Position numbers and translations under genes: made by a program | NCBI RefSeq assembly: GCF_014905175.1 | Contig: NC_057791.1 | Span: 2,294,001 to 2,358,000, forward strand | Source of the DNA: Aphidius gifuensis | Taxonomy: Eukaryota; Arthropoda; Insecta; Hymenoptera; Braconidae | DNA: 64,000 nucleotides | Direction: 5' to 3' | In this document: piece by piece, positions 53,701 through 62,312 of the stretch | How the letters are laid out: every line of letters begins with the position of its first letter | How positions within the stretch are numbered: the first letter of the stretch is position 1 | The notes under the pieces: generated by a model | What the model saw: only the letters and a program-made list of their open reading frames with translations | What the model was told of the DNA's origin: nothing | Database searches by the model: none

Positions 53701-56700
53701 AGAATATATATTTTAAATATTTAAGATAACTAATTTTAACTAGTTATAAAATGTTACAAAAGATTTTTAGGAATTTTTTTGATGTTTTAAATTTGAAGTG
53801 TTGAATGTTCTGATGATCCTGACACTCTGAGAACTTTATTCATTGGTGGAATGTAAAATGAGATAGTAATATTGTTATATAAAATATATTTACAATGTCT
53901 GTATTTTACTCTTGAGAACGATCAAACAATTTTATGAGAATCGTTGAGAGGGTTTGAATCTTTACTTTAAAGAAAATAAAAAATCAAGATATATAATAAA
54001 TAAAAAGTAAATAAATAAATGAAAAATTGAGAGCAGCGAAAAACGATATAAAATGAGGTGAGCAATGGCAATAAATTTAGAATTATGAGGCAAGTATGTA
54101 CACGTACGTTCAACCAAGTACTCCATATTTCTTGCTTCTATCGATATCGAATGTTTCAAGTACCCCAATTTTTTATTTTTTAAATCAAAATGATCAAGTT
54201 TTATATATATATTTTTTTTTGTAAAACGATAATACTTAGTTTTCATTTTATTGCATTGACTAAATGACTTAAAAATTCTTTTAAATCTTGGATTTTGATA
54301 AGTAAATAAAATAAAAACGTATTAACTCGCATTTTTTTTCTATTTTTTGATATAATTTAAAATTAAAAAAATTGAATAAGCTCTGTGGGTTTTTCGTATT
54401 ACTGTCTTATCTAATATCATCGATTGACTGATAAAATATTTTTTTTTTTTTATTATCGAATTTGTCTTATAATCAGACTAAAAAAAAAGGTCGTGTTAAT
54501 TTACTTTTGATTATTTTTTTTATTTTTGGCAAAAAAAAAGCTTACTAATACAATTATTTAATAATTTTTTAAAAATATTTTTACAAAAAAATTAAATTAA
54601 AATTCTCATTTTCAGTTAAATAATTGATTCAATATTTAATCAAATTTAGCTAATAATTTATAAAGGTATTTTTTTTTCATTAAAAAAAAAAATTTGGCAA
54701 ATAAATTTTAATTGTTTTTAATTATAAAATAAAAATTCTTTGCATATAAAAATAAATGAATAATCAAATTAAATTTATTGTGACGAAAAATGTTAATTTT
54801 TGTAATTGTTGCATTTCATTTTTTAATTGCATTAACTATATACAAATTAAATTCAAAAAAAATTTAAAAAAAAACGACTGAATAATTATTATTAATTTAA
54901 TTTAAATCTAAATTATAATATAAAACAGTTTTTTAATTATATTACAATATAATAAAATGATGAAAAAAGAAAATACATTTGTTATATAATAAAATAAATA
55001 ATTTGAAACGGCGCCGAGTTCGACAGGCTGATCTCATCGCCGAAATGATTTTTTTATTTCACATCCCGTTCGACAATATCAGCCTGCTAACCCTGCTCCT
55101 ACTATTGACGAAAAAAAAATAAAAAATCAAACATCAATTATACAGTTTGTTCTTCATTGTTTGTTATTAATATTACTCTATTTATTTTTCGCGTTATCTC
55201 AATTTTTTCCTGACTTTTTTTTTACTATTTGTTTTTGTTATTTTTTTCTGTTTAACTTGTCATTTATTTTGTCGTTTTTGTTTTATATATAAACTTGTTT
55301 TAACCAGTTAAACAAACACAATGTCGCTCGGTTTAATAACAAGTGTGTTATAAAGTCGTATGTATTGCAATCTACTTTCCAGTTGAATATCACTGTTATG
55401 GTAATAATGCCGATCATCCCCTTACTGTTATCCAAAGTAAGCAGTCCAATGGTTATTACAGTCGAAAGGACCGACTCAAGTTTACAAAAGTTTGATCTTT
55501 AGACCATTGCACAATATATATATAACAATTTAAACTTTTTCTTTGGAGCTATATTGCAAATTTAAACAATAGGTCAAATAGTATTGTTGACTTGGTAGCA
55601 AATTATATATTTTATTTATATTTCAGTTTAAAATTTAATGTTAATTGGACATCAAAAATCGAGCTTTATTGAAGCTTAAAATGTCAAGCTATGTATTGCT
55701 CAAATCGACGTTGAAAAACAAAATTTACGGTCAAATAAATTAATGGACACTAGATCAATGCGTTAATTAATTTTTTTTTTTTTTTTCAATAAAAAATTAC
55801 GTCGTTGACTTTTTGATTCGATCAAATTTTTTATTTTATTTTGCACATATTATTCGCTTTTATTGAGCTAGACAAGCCATCATTCTTTTTTGATTGAGCT
55901 TATATTTTTTAATAAAATAAAATAATAAAATTCAGAACAAATATTCACATCAATTAATATATGAGCGTATTTTTTATTTTTATTATAAAATTTTTTATTA
56001 ATTATTGTTGCAGATGATGTCAATTCCAATGATCATCAAAAGCTGAGAACATCAATCTGGACTACGTAATGTTCATCGTCAACAACAGTGAGTTTTTAAA
56101 TCTTTTATTATTTTAAGAGTAATTTTAATAAATTTCATAAAATATATTTAAATAATTTATATACTCAATGTATATATATTTTTTTTTAATTATAATTTGA
56201 TTCAATGTAATTATTTTTATTTTCAACTCATCACGATAAATATTGATACATTAAATTATTAAATTTCGTGAACAAAATGAACATAAAATTAATGATTACC
56301 AAACAAGAAAATTGGTAGTATGGGAAGGCTATTATATTAACTCAATAAAAAAAAAAAAGATTTTTCAACAACTCCAGTTGATTGGCAATATAATATCAGC
56401 TGATCTAAAATCATCTACTATTATATCACAAAAATTAATTGACCTTTTTTAAATGCAACTTTTTTGAAAATAAAATACAAAAAGAAAAAACGAAAAAAAA
56501 AAAAATCAAATGAATGAAAATTTAATGTTTTCTTTAATTAAAAAAAAAAATGATAAATTTCCAAAAAATAATATAAAATTCAAACATGAAAAACTGGATA
56601 ACAATAGTAGAAAAAAAAAAAAAAAATTTCATTAAAAAAATTTCATAGAACAAACAAACTTTTTATCGTTAAAAAATTCTGAACAATCTATATACAGAAA

Positions 56701-59700
56701 TCTAATATGTACGTATGTTCAAGTATGAGCAGCTCTTAAAAAAAAAAAAAAAAAAAACAATTCATATTGTAGTTCATTGGTGCGTTATGACAATAATTAT
56801 TACTATTCATTATTAATGCATCAATAAACAAAACAATATTTTAAAAAAAATACCGTTTTTTCGACAAAAATATTTAAACAAAAAGCATCAAAGGAAGTTC
56901 AATGTATATAAACACAATCGATCTATAGTAAAAATTTATACTAACATATGTTTCTCTCTCTACTACATAAAACAAGTGTTTAAAACTCTCCTTTTCTATT
57001 GGAAATAGCTCGATTCTCAATATGGGAATTCTTCGATAGTTTCAATCACCTCGTTGATGTGGTTTTTTTTTTTTTTTTTTTCATCTTTCCCTCATTATTT
57101 TATTTTTAGAAATAGGAGAACCACTTTCCTGGCATCGTGACTTGAGACGTGAGATTCCATAAATATTTGTTGACGATAATATGGTGTGTCGATAAAAGTG
57201 CTCGTTTTATTCCCTTTCATCAATCAACAATTTTCTTTCCCTTCTTTATATATTTTCTGAATGCCTGATCGTTTCAAACAACTTGTCGTGAATATGCAAT
57301 ATACAGTTAATATACAAGATAATAAACATCTCATTAATATGAAGAAAGTTAACATCAACTACTCAATAATAACAATCATCAGTTATTAAAATAATAAATA
57401 AATAAAAAATAGAAAATTAATAAGCACCAAGTATAATTATGAATATTTATAGTTAATATTTACAGTATTAAAGTCATAATTTTATTGCCAATAATTTTAT
57501 TTCTATTCAAGAATATAGTTAAAAAATAAAAATAAATAAAACGTATTTTATTTATTGTATTAATTGAGTGGAGCGTTACTGGTGCTTCAATGAAGACCTA
57601 ATAGCGTCAGCAAAAAAAGTTGTTGAGTTACAAGAGTTCATTTTATTTGAATCCAATTTAATTCATGATATTATTGATGATGTAACTAATTTATACATGT
57701 AAATTTATATATTTAAAATACAAAATATCATGAAAATATATATCAAAATTAACACAAGTTATATCAATTGATACATCCAAAATTCAAAATTATTGTTATT
57801 TGTAGAAATAATCCAATTGAAAATATAACACATCAAATCTTTTTTTTATTATTATTAATTTTTTTTTTTTTCTTTTTGAAATGGTCAATTATAATTTCAA
57901 ATAATTAATAATATTGTTCCGTTCTACTTTCAAATATATATTGCAATATAGAGTTAAAACTTTCGCCTGAAATAAAATCGTTTGATAAGAGCCGAAGGCC
58001 ATATGTTTAAGACAATTTATATTCCATTTGCTATTACATTTTTGAGTTGGTATACATCAATTATCGTCATTGAATGTGACTGTAAATTGTGACAGTGGCT
58101 GATTTAAAATAAAAATTTTATATATATGTAGAGCTACTTTGATGCAGTATTGTAAATTTAATGTGGATCAAGGCCCATACAAATATACTTTGCTACTTGA
58201 AACTTAAAAACTGCAAACTCAGTAAATTTTGCTTTTTTTTTTAATCAGCAATATTTTTCAAAATTATTTATATATTGATTAATTCATTTTCAAGCTAAAC
58301 TATATACAATTTATAATTCTTTTTTTTTGTTCTTTTTTCATTTGCATATCTTTTTATCAGCTAGAAATCTTTTTTATAAAAATAAAAAAAATATAAATTA
58401 TTTTTTTAATTTATTTTAATTACTCAGTTTATATTTTTATTTAAATTAAAAGTTTCGGGTAAATAAAATTACATTTAAATTGATTATTTTAGTTGATAAA
58501 TTTTAAATAGACAAGAGAAGAAAAATTCTTGAAGCAGATAGTAATATCTGGATGTATAAAATAGAGAATAAATTCCAAGTACGTTTGAAAATCGTGATTC
58601 AAATACAAGTGCATTAACCCTCGATGTCACTGTTCAAAGATTGTATGTGTGTGTGGATGTTTGTATATATATATAAATATAGACAGAGGGTGCGTTTGTT
58701 TTAAGGGGATGCAATTGAAGCACAGTTGTCGCATATCCATACAAAACAATTGTATGTGTATGCTGTTGTACTCTAGATATTTATACATCGTATTTCAAAT
58801 ATATATTTTAGATGATGAGAATATACATTGGTTCGTGTTTTGAACATAGATACACAAATAAATAGTCAATATAAATATATCTTATTATATATATCAATAT
58901 TATATATTCAAAACTTTTTCATTATCAACGTGATGAAAATTTTGATTAAACAAAATCATTAATTTGCTCTAATTACAATTTATAAATATATCAAGATTTA
59001 AATTAAATTTAAAGCTATATATACTTGACTAATAAAAATTGTAATTTCACAAATAAAAAATTAAATAATTGACCGGAAAAAAAAAAACCAATTAAATTTC
59101 CTTTTTTCTTCAATTTTTGCAATTACAATTTTTAAATATTTTTAATATTACAGCTAGTAGCTAAAAATTAGTTTAATTATTTTTAATTTAAAATATTTAT
59201 TTTATTGTTTAATTGATTTAATTAAATTTATAATTTCATCATATATAAATTAATTAAACTTTTTTAATAATATTATAGAAATTTTTTCAATTATATTTAA
59301 AAAAAAAATGTTATAATTAAAAATTTTAAACATATATATAAAATATCAAATTCAATGAGCTTTTTTTTATTTGTCATTTTATATATAACATTATCGAAAT
59401 TTTTCATATTACTTTAAGTCATTTTCCAATAGTATGATCATAATGGAAATGGTGCAATGAAGAACTCGTCTTACAGCTTTGCCACAAATCCAAAAAATAA
59501 AAAAAATACTATTATACTTTACTCGATGAATCGAATAATATCATATATAGAAAAAAGTAGCAAGTAGAAGAAAATTCTGAGCAAAGAATCAATTTACAGT
59601 TTCTAATAGTCTATACCGCATGAAATATACTTGGTAAATTTTGTGTTCTTGAGTTACAGTGTTCTAAAATATATACATAGTATCAGTATTGTATTTCTTT

Positions 59701-62155
59701 TTTTTTTTTTTGAAAATATTCAAACTTGCTAAACCTCTGACTAAACTATAAAAGCCTTATGAACAAAGCGTATATATCGTGAAAATGTAAATACTATGGC
59801 AGCGAGCCAAAACGCCTCATTTATGAGTAAATTTTTTCATAGATAAAATTTACAAAAGAGTAGTATATTATATAGACTATCATATTTTATTTTTATTTAT
59901 ATTCATAATGACTATTTAAAAAGTTTCAAATCATGTTATAATATTCGATTATATTTATCACATTGACAGAATAAAATTATTTTGATTTATAAATTTTATA
60001 AAAAATTCTTTATAATTTATTTAATCAATTTTTTTTTGTCCTGAATATTTAACACTGCATATATTTGTTATAAAAAAAAAAATTTCGAACTTTTATTTTA
60101 ACCCTAAAAAGCCCAGGGTGTATTATTCCCTCGTTGATGGATTTCGTATATAATTTTCAACCTTACAATTATTTCAACATCCCTTTGGCATTGTCCTAGT
60201 TCTAATTTCGACTATTTTTTGTATTTGTTTATTCAGTAATTTTTTTTTTTTTTTTGTTTGTTTCGTTTTCTTCGTACTTACGAATTCTATATGGATTGTT
60301 CTATTCATCAGACAAATTCATTCTCTCTATAAATACGTATACGTTTATGTAGTATAATCCTTACGTGACGCTCAGGTTTCTCGAATTCTATCCTTTCAAT
60401 ACGGAAATTACGGCAAAGTTTCTACCAAGTATTGAGTCAGTCATCTACTTTTGCAATTGAAGTTTGTGTTCAATTATTATTCGTGTTGGAAAAGTTATTA
60501 AGCTACAGCAGCTTCACACTTTGTATTTTGTGCCATGTTTTTAATTTAAAAATATATTTATTTATAGTTATGAATAAGTATTATATATTTATAATACAAA
60601 TTTAACATGATTTTCTTATCAATTTTTTAAAACTATATATAGGTATAATATTAAATTATAAAATATAAAAAAAAAATTATTAAAACCGTATTTGAGTCGA
60701 TAATATTATATATTCTCTTTCAATGATTATATTTTTTTTTTATTTTTAACTTGAAGAGATTTTTTTATGATCTGATCGTAAACAAAGTTACCAAGTACTT
60801 ACTAAAACTACTACAAAGTCAATGTTAGACTTGAATACATGAAAACTTTTATCGAACAATCTGTCAAAGACAGTATAAATTGAAAATAAATAAATTTATT
60901 GTTTATATTTATACGTAAATTTTACCTAAATAATTTGTTTCTTTTTTTTTTTTTTTCCTCTAAATGCAAGGTAATGTTTTGAGAGTAACAAAAATTTTTA
61001 TAATATAAAAAAGTAATATATCAGACTATTGAGAAGAAACATGCTTGGGTAGAAATTCAAACTCAATTTCAATTTGACGCGTTGATCTCATATCGAATTC
61101 CTATAATTTGTAACTTAAATTCTGTCAAATTCTCATGTCATTTAACTTGGCATTAGATTGTAGCAAAACAATATCTTATCTTTTATGGTTTACCGAATAA
61201 TAATACTCTAAAATTCAAAAGTTAAATGAATAAAATATAAATATATTTACCTATACTATGAAAAACTTAAAATTCTTCAAGTTTAAAATTCATTTAACAT
61301 TTATTCATAAATCAAAAATTCATAATTATTCGTCAAATGTGTCATTTAAATATCATTCTTCTTGAAAGTTTTAAAATTAAACAAGGGAATGCTTTTTCCA
61401 CTACAAAAAACAAAAAATGCAAATACCTAGAAATAAAATAAACAGTTTTTAAATTGTTAAACTTTAAATATCTTTTGTTTATTTGGTATTGCAGTTGAAA
61501 TCGTTATAGTAACTGTCAAACTTTTTAAGACACTGTAAAAAGATTCACTTTAAAATCAAGTGAAGAGTCTATATACAAATTTGTGTGTGAACAAAAACGT
61601 CTTCAAAGTAGAAGCAATAAGAAAAAAAAAAAAAGAAGAGAGTAAGAAATAAAACGAGCTTAAAAATTCCGATTCCAATGAATCTTTAGATTACTATGGA
61701 AGAGCATGAAGTGACATACTTTTCATGAAGTTTTATCATTCAATTCTACTCGTTCTTTTACACTCAGGTGGTTTCAACATTTTTTAAAACTTCATATTAT
61801 TTAACAGGTGGTATATATTTTATTGAAAAAAAAAAATAACCAACAAGACAATAAATAACTACAAAAATTTTATTATTATTTTTAATAATAAAAGTTTTAT
61901 TTTTTTATATAAAAAAAAAATACTTGTTTATAATTTTTTTATTTTTCTTCAAATTTAAACTTTATATTTACACAAGTATCAGTATTTTAAAAATAAACGA
62001 TTTGATCAAATATAAATTGTCGATACTGTTATTATATAAAAATAAAAAAGAATGATTTTATTTGAGATATATTTTTACTCACCAATTCGTATTACCGGTG
62101 GCAATGACATTGCTGTTGTAACGAGGATTACAATAACAGCATATAAAAGTGCCAT
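11766..62155 (-). CDS. Grik2-like: Kainate-type ionotropic glutamate receptor subunit (whole gene)
   Basis: Seventeen coding exons on the minus strand join with consistent phases: signal peptide, amino-terminal domain, ligand-binding S1, M1, pore loop, M3 with the SYTANLAAFLTVERM gate, S2, M4 and cytoplasmic tail. In the R-cassette isoform the core is 909 residues, plus a tail of 28 or about 111 residues depending on the last junction; vertebrate GluK2 has 908. Glutamate-contact residues of the kainate family are present: Arg 496 (INYARESVIDF), Ser/Thr 662-663 (GGSTMTFF) and Glu 711 (FLMESTM). The post-M4 segment SLCAEMASELRFALRC aligns with GluK2 FCSAMVEELRMSLKC. The product should be a tetrameric glutamate-gated cation channel in neuronal or muscle membrane. 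It resembles Drosophila kainate subunits such as KaiR1D, but I cannot assign one-to-one orthology. It carries two alternative pore cassettes (separate entries). The first intron is 25.4 kb. Confidence 0.95.
11770..12103 (-). CDS. Grik2-like: Kainate receptor exon 17: distal tail, frame unresolved
   Basis: Acceptor AAACAG, start CAGGAAAC. With the GTAAGT donor upstream the frame reads QETGVLPMTELKKSLNFEQV and GTCHGGNT, then stops at TAG 12019-12017. With the phase-1 donor it reads AGNWCPTNDGTEEIIELRTS, then MPWREHLAQ, and stays open as a Thr/Ser/Pro-rich tail to TAA 11768-11766. That second frame has lower third-position GC, closer to the other exons. After the TAG the first frame continues open and His/Gln-rich to the exon end. 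The middle of the exon is a CAN-type repeat, so open frames there are weak evidence. A donor GTAAAT follows at 11769. Confidence 0.65.
12104..13477 (-). other. Kainate receptor intron 16
   Basis: AT-rich with long A/T runs. A TAA-type microsatellite/palindrome (AATAATAATAATAAAGCTATTATTATTATTATTG) lies at about 13360-13395. No exon recognised. Confidence 0.5.
13478..13708 (-). CDS. Grik2-like: Kainate receptor exon 16: proximal cytoplasmic tail
   Basis: SLCAEMASELRFALRCGSRQ, then a Ser/Cys-rich stretch and YLPSIEMNQLNG. The 3' border contains overlapping donors GTGTAAGT: AACGGT|GTAAGT gives phase 0 (exon ends 13478), AACG|GTGTAA gives phase 1 (exon ends 13480). The choice changes the reading frame of the last exon. 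Confidence 0.88.
14139..14239 (-). CDS. Grik2-like: Kainate receptor exon 15: M4
   Basis: Phase 1 to 0. GVFVVLLCGLAFAILVAILE is M4, followed by FCWNSKKNVQSDR. Reached across a 4.8-kb intron; family continuity and phase confirm it. Confidence 0.95.
14240..19052 (-). other. Kainate receptor intron 14 (4.8 kb) with GC-elevated islands
   Basis: Mostly AT-rich filler. Islands of higher GC lie at about 15500-15720, 16085-16220, 17110-17345, 17790-17915 and 18160-18260, on an otherwise A/T background. A fold-back repeat lies at 14906-15180. No island matches a receptor exon; see findings. Confidence 0.5.
14906..15180. repeat. Fold-back (MITE-like) inverted repeat
   Basis: Left arm TAGCTCAAA (14942-14950) then GAGAGCCAT (14972-14980) then CTGATAAA. 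Right arm reads, on the opposite strand, TAGCTCAAA (15142-15134), GAGAGCCAT (15117-15109), CTGATAAAA. The similarity extends outward (ATAACTTTT near 14907 and its inverse near 15170). Arms are imperfect and about 100 bp each, with a loop of about 90 bp. The layout suggests a decayed non-autonomous DNA transposon. Confidence 0.55.
19053..19217 (-). CDS. Grik2-like: Kainate receptor exon 14: S2 end
   Basis: Phase 1 to 1. GSPWRDKISLAILELQEKGV, YDKWWKNTGDVCNRDEKSKE, ANALGVENIG. Confidence 0.97.
19301..19526 (-). CDS. Grik2-like: Kainate receptor exon 13: ligand-binding S2
   Basis: Phase 0 to 1. DSKIGIYQKMWRFMDAKRSS, EGDYAFLMESTMLDYAVQRD, CNLTQIGGLLDSKGYGIATP. The Glu in LMEST (residue 711) is the amino-group-binding Glu of the family. 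Confidence 0.97.
19599..19796 (-). CDS. Grik2-like: Kainate receptor exon 12: M3 gate and S2 start
   Basis: Phase 0 to 0, 66 codons: ATSTRIVGGIWWFFTLIIIS, SYTANLAAFLTVERM gate, TPIESAADLAEQTEISYG, LEGGSTMTFFR. It is the common 3' partner of both pore cassettes. Confidence 0.97.
19797..22086 (-). other. Intron between pore cassette Q and exon 12
   Basis: 2.3 kb, AT-rich. A small GC-richer patch at about 20650-20745 (CATCCCCGCATGTACACAGA, GAGCCGGTTC) could be a splicing or enhancer element. No further alternative pore exon was found. Confidence 0.45.
22087..22224 (-). CDS. Grik2-like: Pore cassette Q, exon b: alternative pore loop, Gln at Q/R site
   Basis: Phase 0 to 0, 46 codons: GGHVSALEPESDDIPLPRTI, then LANSFWFAVGTLMQQGSDLN and PK. 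The Q/R site is CAA at 22113-22111, giving the Ca2+-permeable-type MQQG pore. Together with exon a this cassette is 106 codons against 86 for cassette R; the extra 20 lie in the cytoplasmic M1-pore linker. Donor GTAAAT joins exon 12. Confidence 0.94.
22225..23472 (-). other. Introns within and between the pore cassettes
   Basis: The 739-bp intron inside cassette Q (22225-22963) has a GC-richer patch at about 22480-22620. A 329-bp intron (23144-23472) separates the R and Q cassettes, long enough for normal splicing, so exclusion is not explained by spacing alone. A GAC/CCA-rich patch lies at about 23315-23350. Confidence 0.5.
22964..23143 (-). CDS. Grik2-like: Pore cassette Q, exon a: alternative M1
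   Basis: Phase 0 to 0, 60 codons: VSRRAPSRLFSFMNPFAVEI, M1 WLSMLGAYAMVSLTIWIVA, PYEWVEPAPCPSCKCALQ. It parallels the first two thirds of cassette R at the protein level but differs strongly in M1 and ends in a Cys-rich CPSCKC. Acceptor GCTTCAG, donor GTAGGC. Codons are GC-richer (CCC, TCC, CTC, TTC) than in neighbouring exons. It must be joined to 22087-22224 to complete the pore. Confidence 0.93.
23473..23730 (-). CDS. Grik2-like: Pore cassette R: alternative exon 11 (M1, pore loop), Arg at Q/R site
   Basis: Phase 0 to 0, 86 codons. Begins VPSSQPTRLFSFMNPLAVEI, M1 is WLYVLAAYILVSFTLFVMA, the linker is PYEWNNPHPCLAESDVVENQ, and the pore loop is NSFWFITGTFLRQGSGLNPK. Aligned with GluK2 GALMQQGSEL and GluA2 GAFMQQGCDI (edited MRQG), the AGA codon at 23499-23497 sits at the Q/R site, so arginine is genomically encoded. 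In vertebrate channels Arg here lowers Ca2+ permeability and polyamine block. The linker length matches vertebrate kainate receptors. It is interchangeable in frame with cassette Q. Confidence 0.95.
23906..24010 (-). CDS. Grik2-like: Kainate receptor exon 10: S1 with ligand-binding Arg
   Basis: Phase 0 to 0, 35 codons: RADLAVASMTINYARESVID, FTKPFMNLGIGILFK. The Arg in NYARES (residue 496) corresponds to the alpha-carboxylate-binding Arg of kainate receptors. Donor AAG|GTGAGT is the shared upstream splice site for both pore cassettes. Confidence 0.96.
24011..25266 (-). other. Kainate receptor intron 9
   Basis: AT-rich; poly-A and poly-T runs. About 24840-25150 is slightly GC-richer. Nothing recognised. 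Confidence 0.4.
25267..25470 (-). CDS. Grik2-like: Kainate receptor exon 9: ligand-binding S1
   Basis: Phase 0 to 0, 68 codons: ERPYVMVKEDKNLTGNARFE, GFCIDLLKWIAAQVGF, YGVYDPETKEYNGIVRELME. This is the canonical S1 start of AMPA/kainate receptors. Confidence 0.96.
25471..26058 (-). other. Kainate receptor intron 8
   Basis: AT-rich, nothing recognised. Confidence 0.4.
26059..26262 (-). CDS. Grik2-like: Kainate receptor exon 8: ATD end and S1 linker
   Basis: Phase 0 to 0, 68 codons: AGLHGLTGHIEFNEGKRNNF, then KVGEWRPGHGVNVTDVGAF and ITLVVMTRE, leading into the ligand-binding domain. Confidence 0.95.
26263..27336 (-). other. Kainate receptor intron 7 with a GC-elevated ORF
   Basis: Background is AT-rich, but 26755-26990 is clearly GC-richer and holds a 76-codon minus-strand frame described under findings. 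It is not needed by the receptor, whose exons 7 and 8 join in phase. Confidence 0.45.
27337..27489 (-). CDS. Grik2-like: Kainate receptor exon 7: ATD
   Basis: Phase 0 to 0, 51 codons: AEPALVYDSVQVFAHGLASL, VNLSCDKEEPWDDGPSLYNY. Donor GTACGT. Confidence 0.95.
27761..27925 (-). CDS. Grik2-like: Kainate receptor exon 6: ATD
   Basis: Phase 0 to 0, 55 codons: DIETFDLEDFKYNSVNMTAF, RLVDLEEPKV, MERFQPIGHAIL. Confidence 0.94.
27926..28911 (-). other. Kainate receptor intron 5
   Basis: AT-rich. The patch 28190-28420 is less biased but has no supported exon. Confidence 0.4.
28912..28965 (-). CDS. Grik2-like: Kainate receptor exon 5: 54-bp ATD exon
   Basis: Phase 0 to 0, exactly 18 codons: ILQLQMNDHRYHYMFTTF. 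Flanked by TTTTCAG and GTAAGT. It is found only by walking the splice sites. Confidence 0.93.
28966..30824 (-). other. Kainate receptor intron 4
   Basis: AT-rich, poly-A runs. Contains a perfect 9-bp hairpin, TTCGAAAGA (29087-29095) and TCTTTCGAA (29105-29113). A GC-richer patch lies at about 29500-29635. No exon recognised. Confidence 0.45.
30825..31000 (-). CDS. Grik2-like: Kainate receptor exon 4: ATD
   Basis: Phase 1 to 0. Encodes GLFKLQDLVKSPP, ELYIRQAGPGSYRQVLKEIR and IVDTDPAHMQKFFRA. Confidence 0.94.
31001..33221 (-). other. Kainate receptor intron 3
   Basis: 2.2 kb, AT-rich. About 31520-31760 has milder bias and a 63-codon minus-strand frame with no recognised similarity. Otherwise nothing. 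Confidence 0.4.
33222..33473 (-). CDS. Grik2-like: Kainate receptor exon 3: ATD
   Basis: Phase 1 to 1. Contains ACKQLSRSVQGIFGPSDPLL, then GAHIQSICEALDVPHLEAR and FLNWTRVAIIYEENF, conserved ATD lobe-1 motifs. Donor GTAAGT at 33221-33216. Confidence 0.95.
33474..36502 (-). other. Kainate receptor intron 2
   Basis: 3.0 kb. Mostly AT-rich. About 33900-34150 is GC-richer with a plus-strand open frame preceded by an acceptor-like TTTCCCCAG (see findings). No receptor exon. Confidence 0.45.
36503..36664 (-). CDS. Grik2-like: Kainate receptor exon 2: ATD start
   Basis: Phase 1 to phase 1. Encodes GAIFTEDQKDSPSELAFKYA and then VYRINKDKSLLPNTTLVYDI, QYVPKDDSFRTSKK. This is the first beta-alpha unit of the amino-terminal domain and is highly typical of insect kainate receptors. 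Confidence 0.95.
37495..38511 (+). promoter_or_regulatory. Candidate intronic promoter/first noncoding exon
   Basis: A GC-elevated kilobase holding a 12-bp perfect palindrome with a CRE core (GATGACGTCATC, 38188-38199), a YY1/Pho-type GCCGCCATATTG (38298-38309) and an E2F-type TTGGCGGGAA (38320-38329). It ends in a plus-strand donor CTCAAG|GTATGT at 38511/38512. Motif clustering plus a donor suggests a TATA-less transcription start on the strand opposite the receptor. No protein frame is convincing. Confidence 0.3.
37959..38200 (+). repeat. Diverged tandem duplication, period about 168 bp
   Basis: AAAAAGTGATTTATTCGGTG...TGTGTTAATTTTGTG...GGACGTCGTGTAAAAC (37959-38025) recurs as AAAAAGTGATAAACTTAGTG...TGTGTTGATTTTGT...TGACGTCATCAAAC (38127-38205). 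Both copies keep a GACGTC core. Confidence 0.4.
48452..48467. repeat. Perfect 16-bp palindrome
   Basis: TGGGTAAATTTACCCA. A related imperfect GGTAAATCTACC follows 40 bp downstream (48507-48518). They flank an exon-like segment. Confidence 0.5.
49255..49275. repeat. (ATG)n microsatellite
   Basis: Seven uninterrupted ATG triplets within intron 1. Confidence 0.85.
55010..55100. other. GC-rich island with inverted and direct repeats
   Basis: CAGGCTGAT (55024-55032) pairs perfectly with ATCAGCCTG (55078-55086), and GTTCGACA occurs twice in direct orientation. The island stands out sharply from flanking AT-rich DNA. A structured RNA or protein-binding site is possible; no function can be assigned. 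Confidence 0.35.
56014..56087 (+). ncRNA. Exon-like segment, plus strand (candidate noncoding exon)
   Basis: Preceded by TATTGTTGCAG and followed by GTGAGTTTTT, both good splice borders. The 74-nt body is GC-richer than its surroundings. All three frames contain a stop, so if it is an exon it is noncoding or terminal. Confidence 0.2.
62083..62155 (-). CDS. Grik2-like: Kainate receptor exon 1: start codon and signal peptide
   Basis: ATG at 62155-62153 opens MALLYAVIVILVTTAMS, a clear signal peptide, followed by LPPVIRI and a split Gly codon (phase 1). Donor GTGAGT. The next exon resumes AIFTEDQ, giving the family's IRIGAIFTED motif, which confirms both start and junction despite the 25.4-kb intron. 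Confidence 0.93.
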
Positions 62156-62312
62156 AGTGAATTCCGTGTGTTTGTTTAGTTCACTTCATTCGACTCTGTT
62201 AAATTATTTATTTTTTTTTTTTGTCAATGAAACATTGTTGCTTTTTCGACGAGTGTAGAATTTTAACAGTAGCCCAATATTGTTAACATTTTTTCTGCTT
62301 TTATGTTGCATT
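62156..62312 (-). other. Probable 5' UTR part of exon 1
   Basis: Upstream of the ATG, a minus-strand CTTTTCAG ends at 62313, a good acceptor. The transcribed leader may therefore be spliced from a further upstream noncoding exon. Short upstream ATGs are present. Confidence 0.4.

Larger units (their letters stand above)
36665..62082 (-). other. Kainate receptor intron 1 (25.4 kb)
   Basis: By far the largest intron, separating the signal-peptide exon from the rest. Overwhelmingly AT-rich, with homopolymer runs and no receptor exon. GC-elevated islands occur at about 37500-38510, 39290-39420, 45820-45970, 47930-48060, 48430-48620, 55010-55110 and 60110-60480. Such large first introns often hold enhancers; nothing here proves function. 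Confidence 0.6.
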
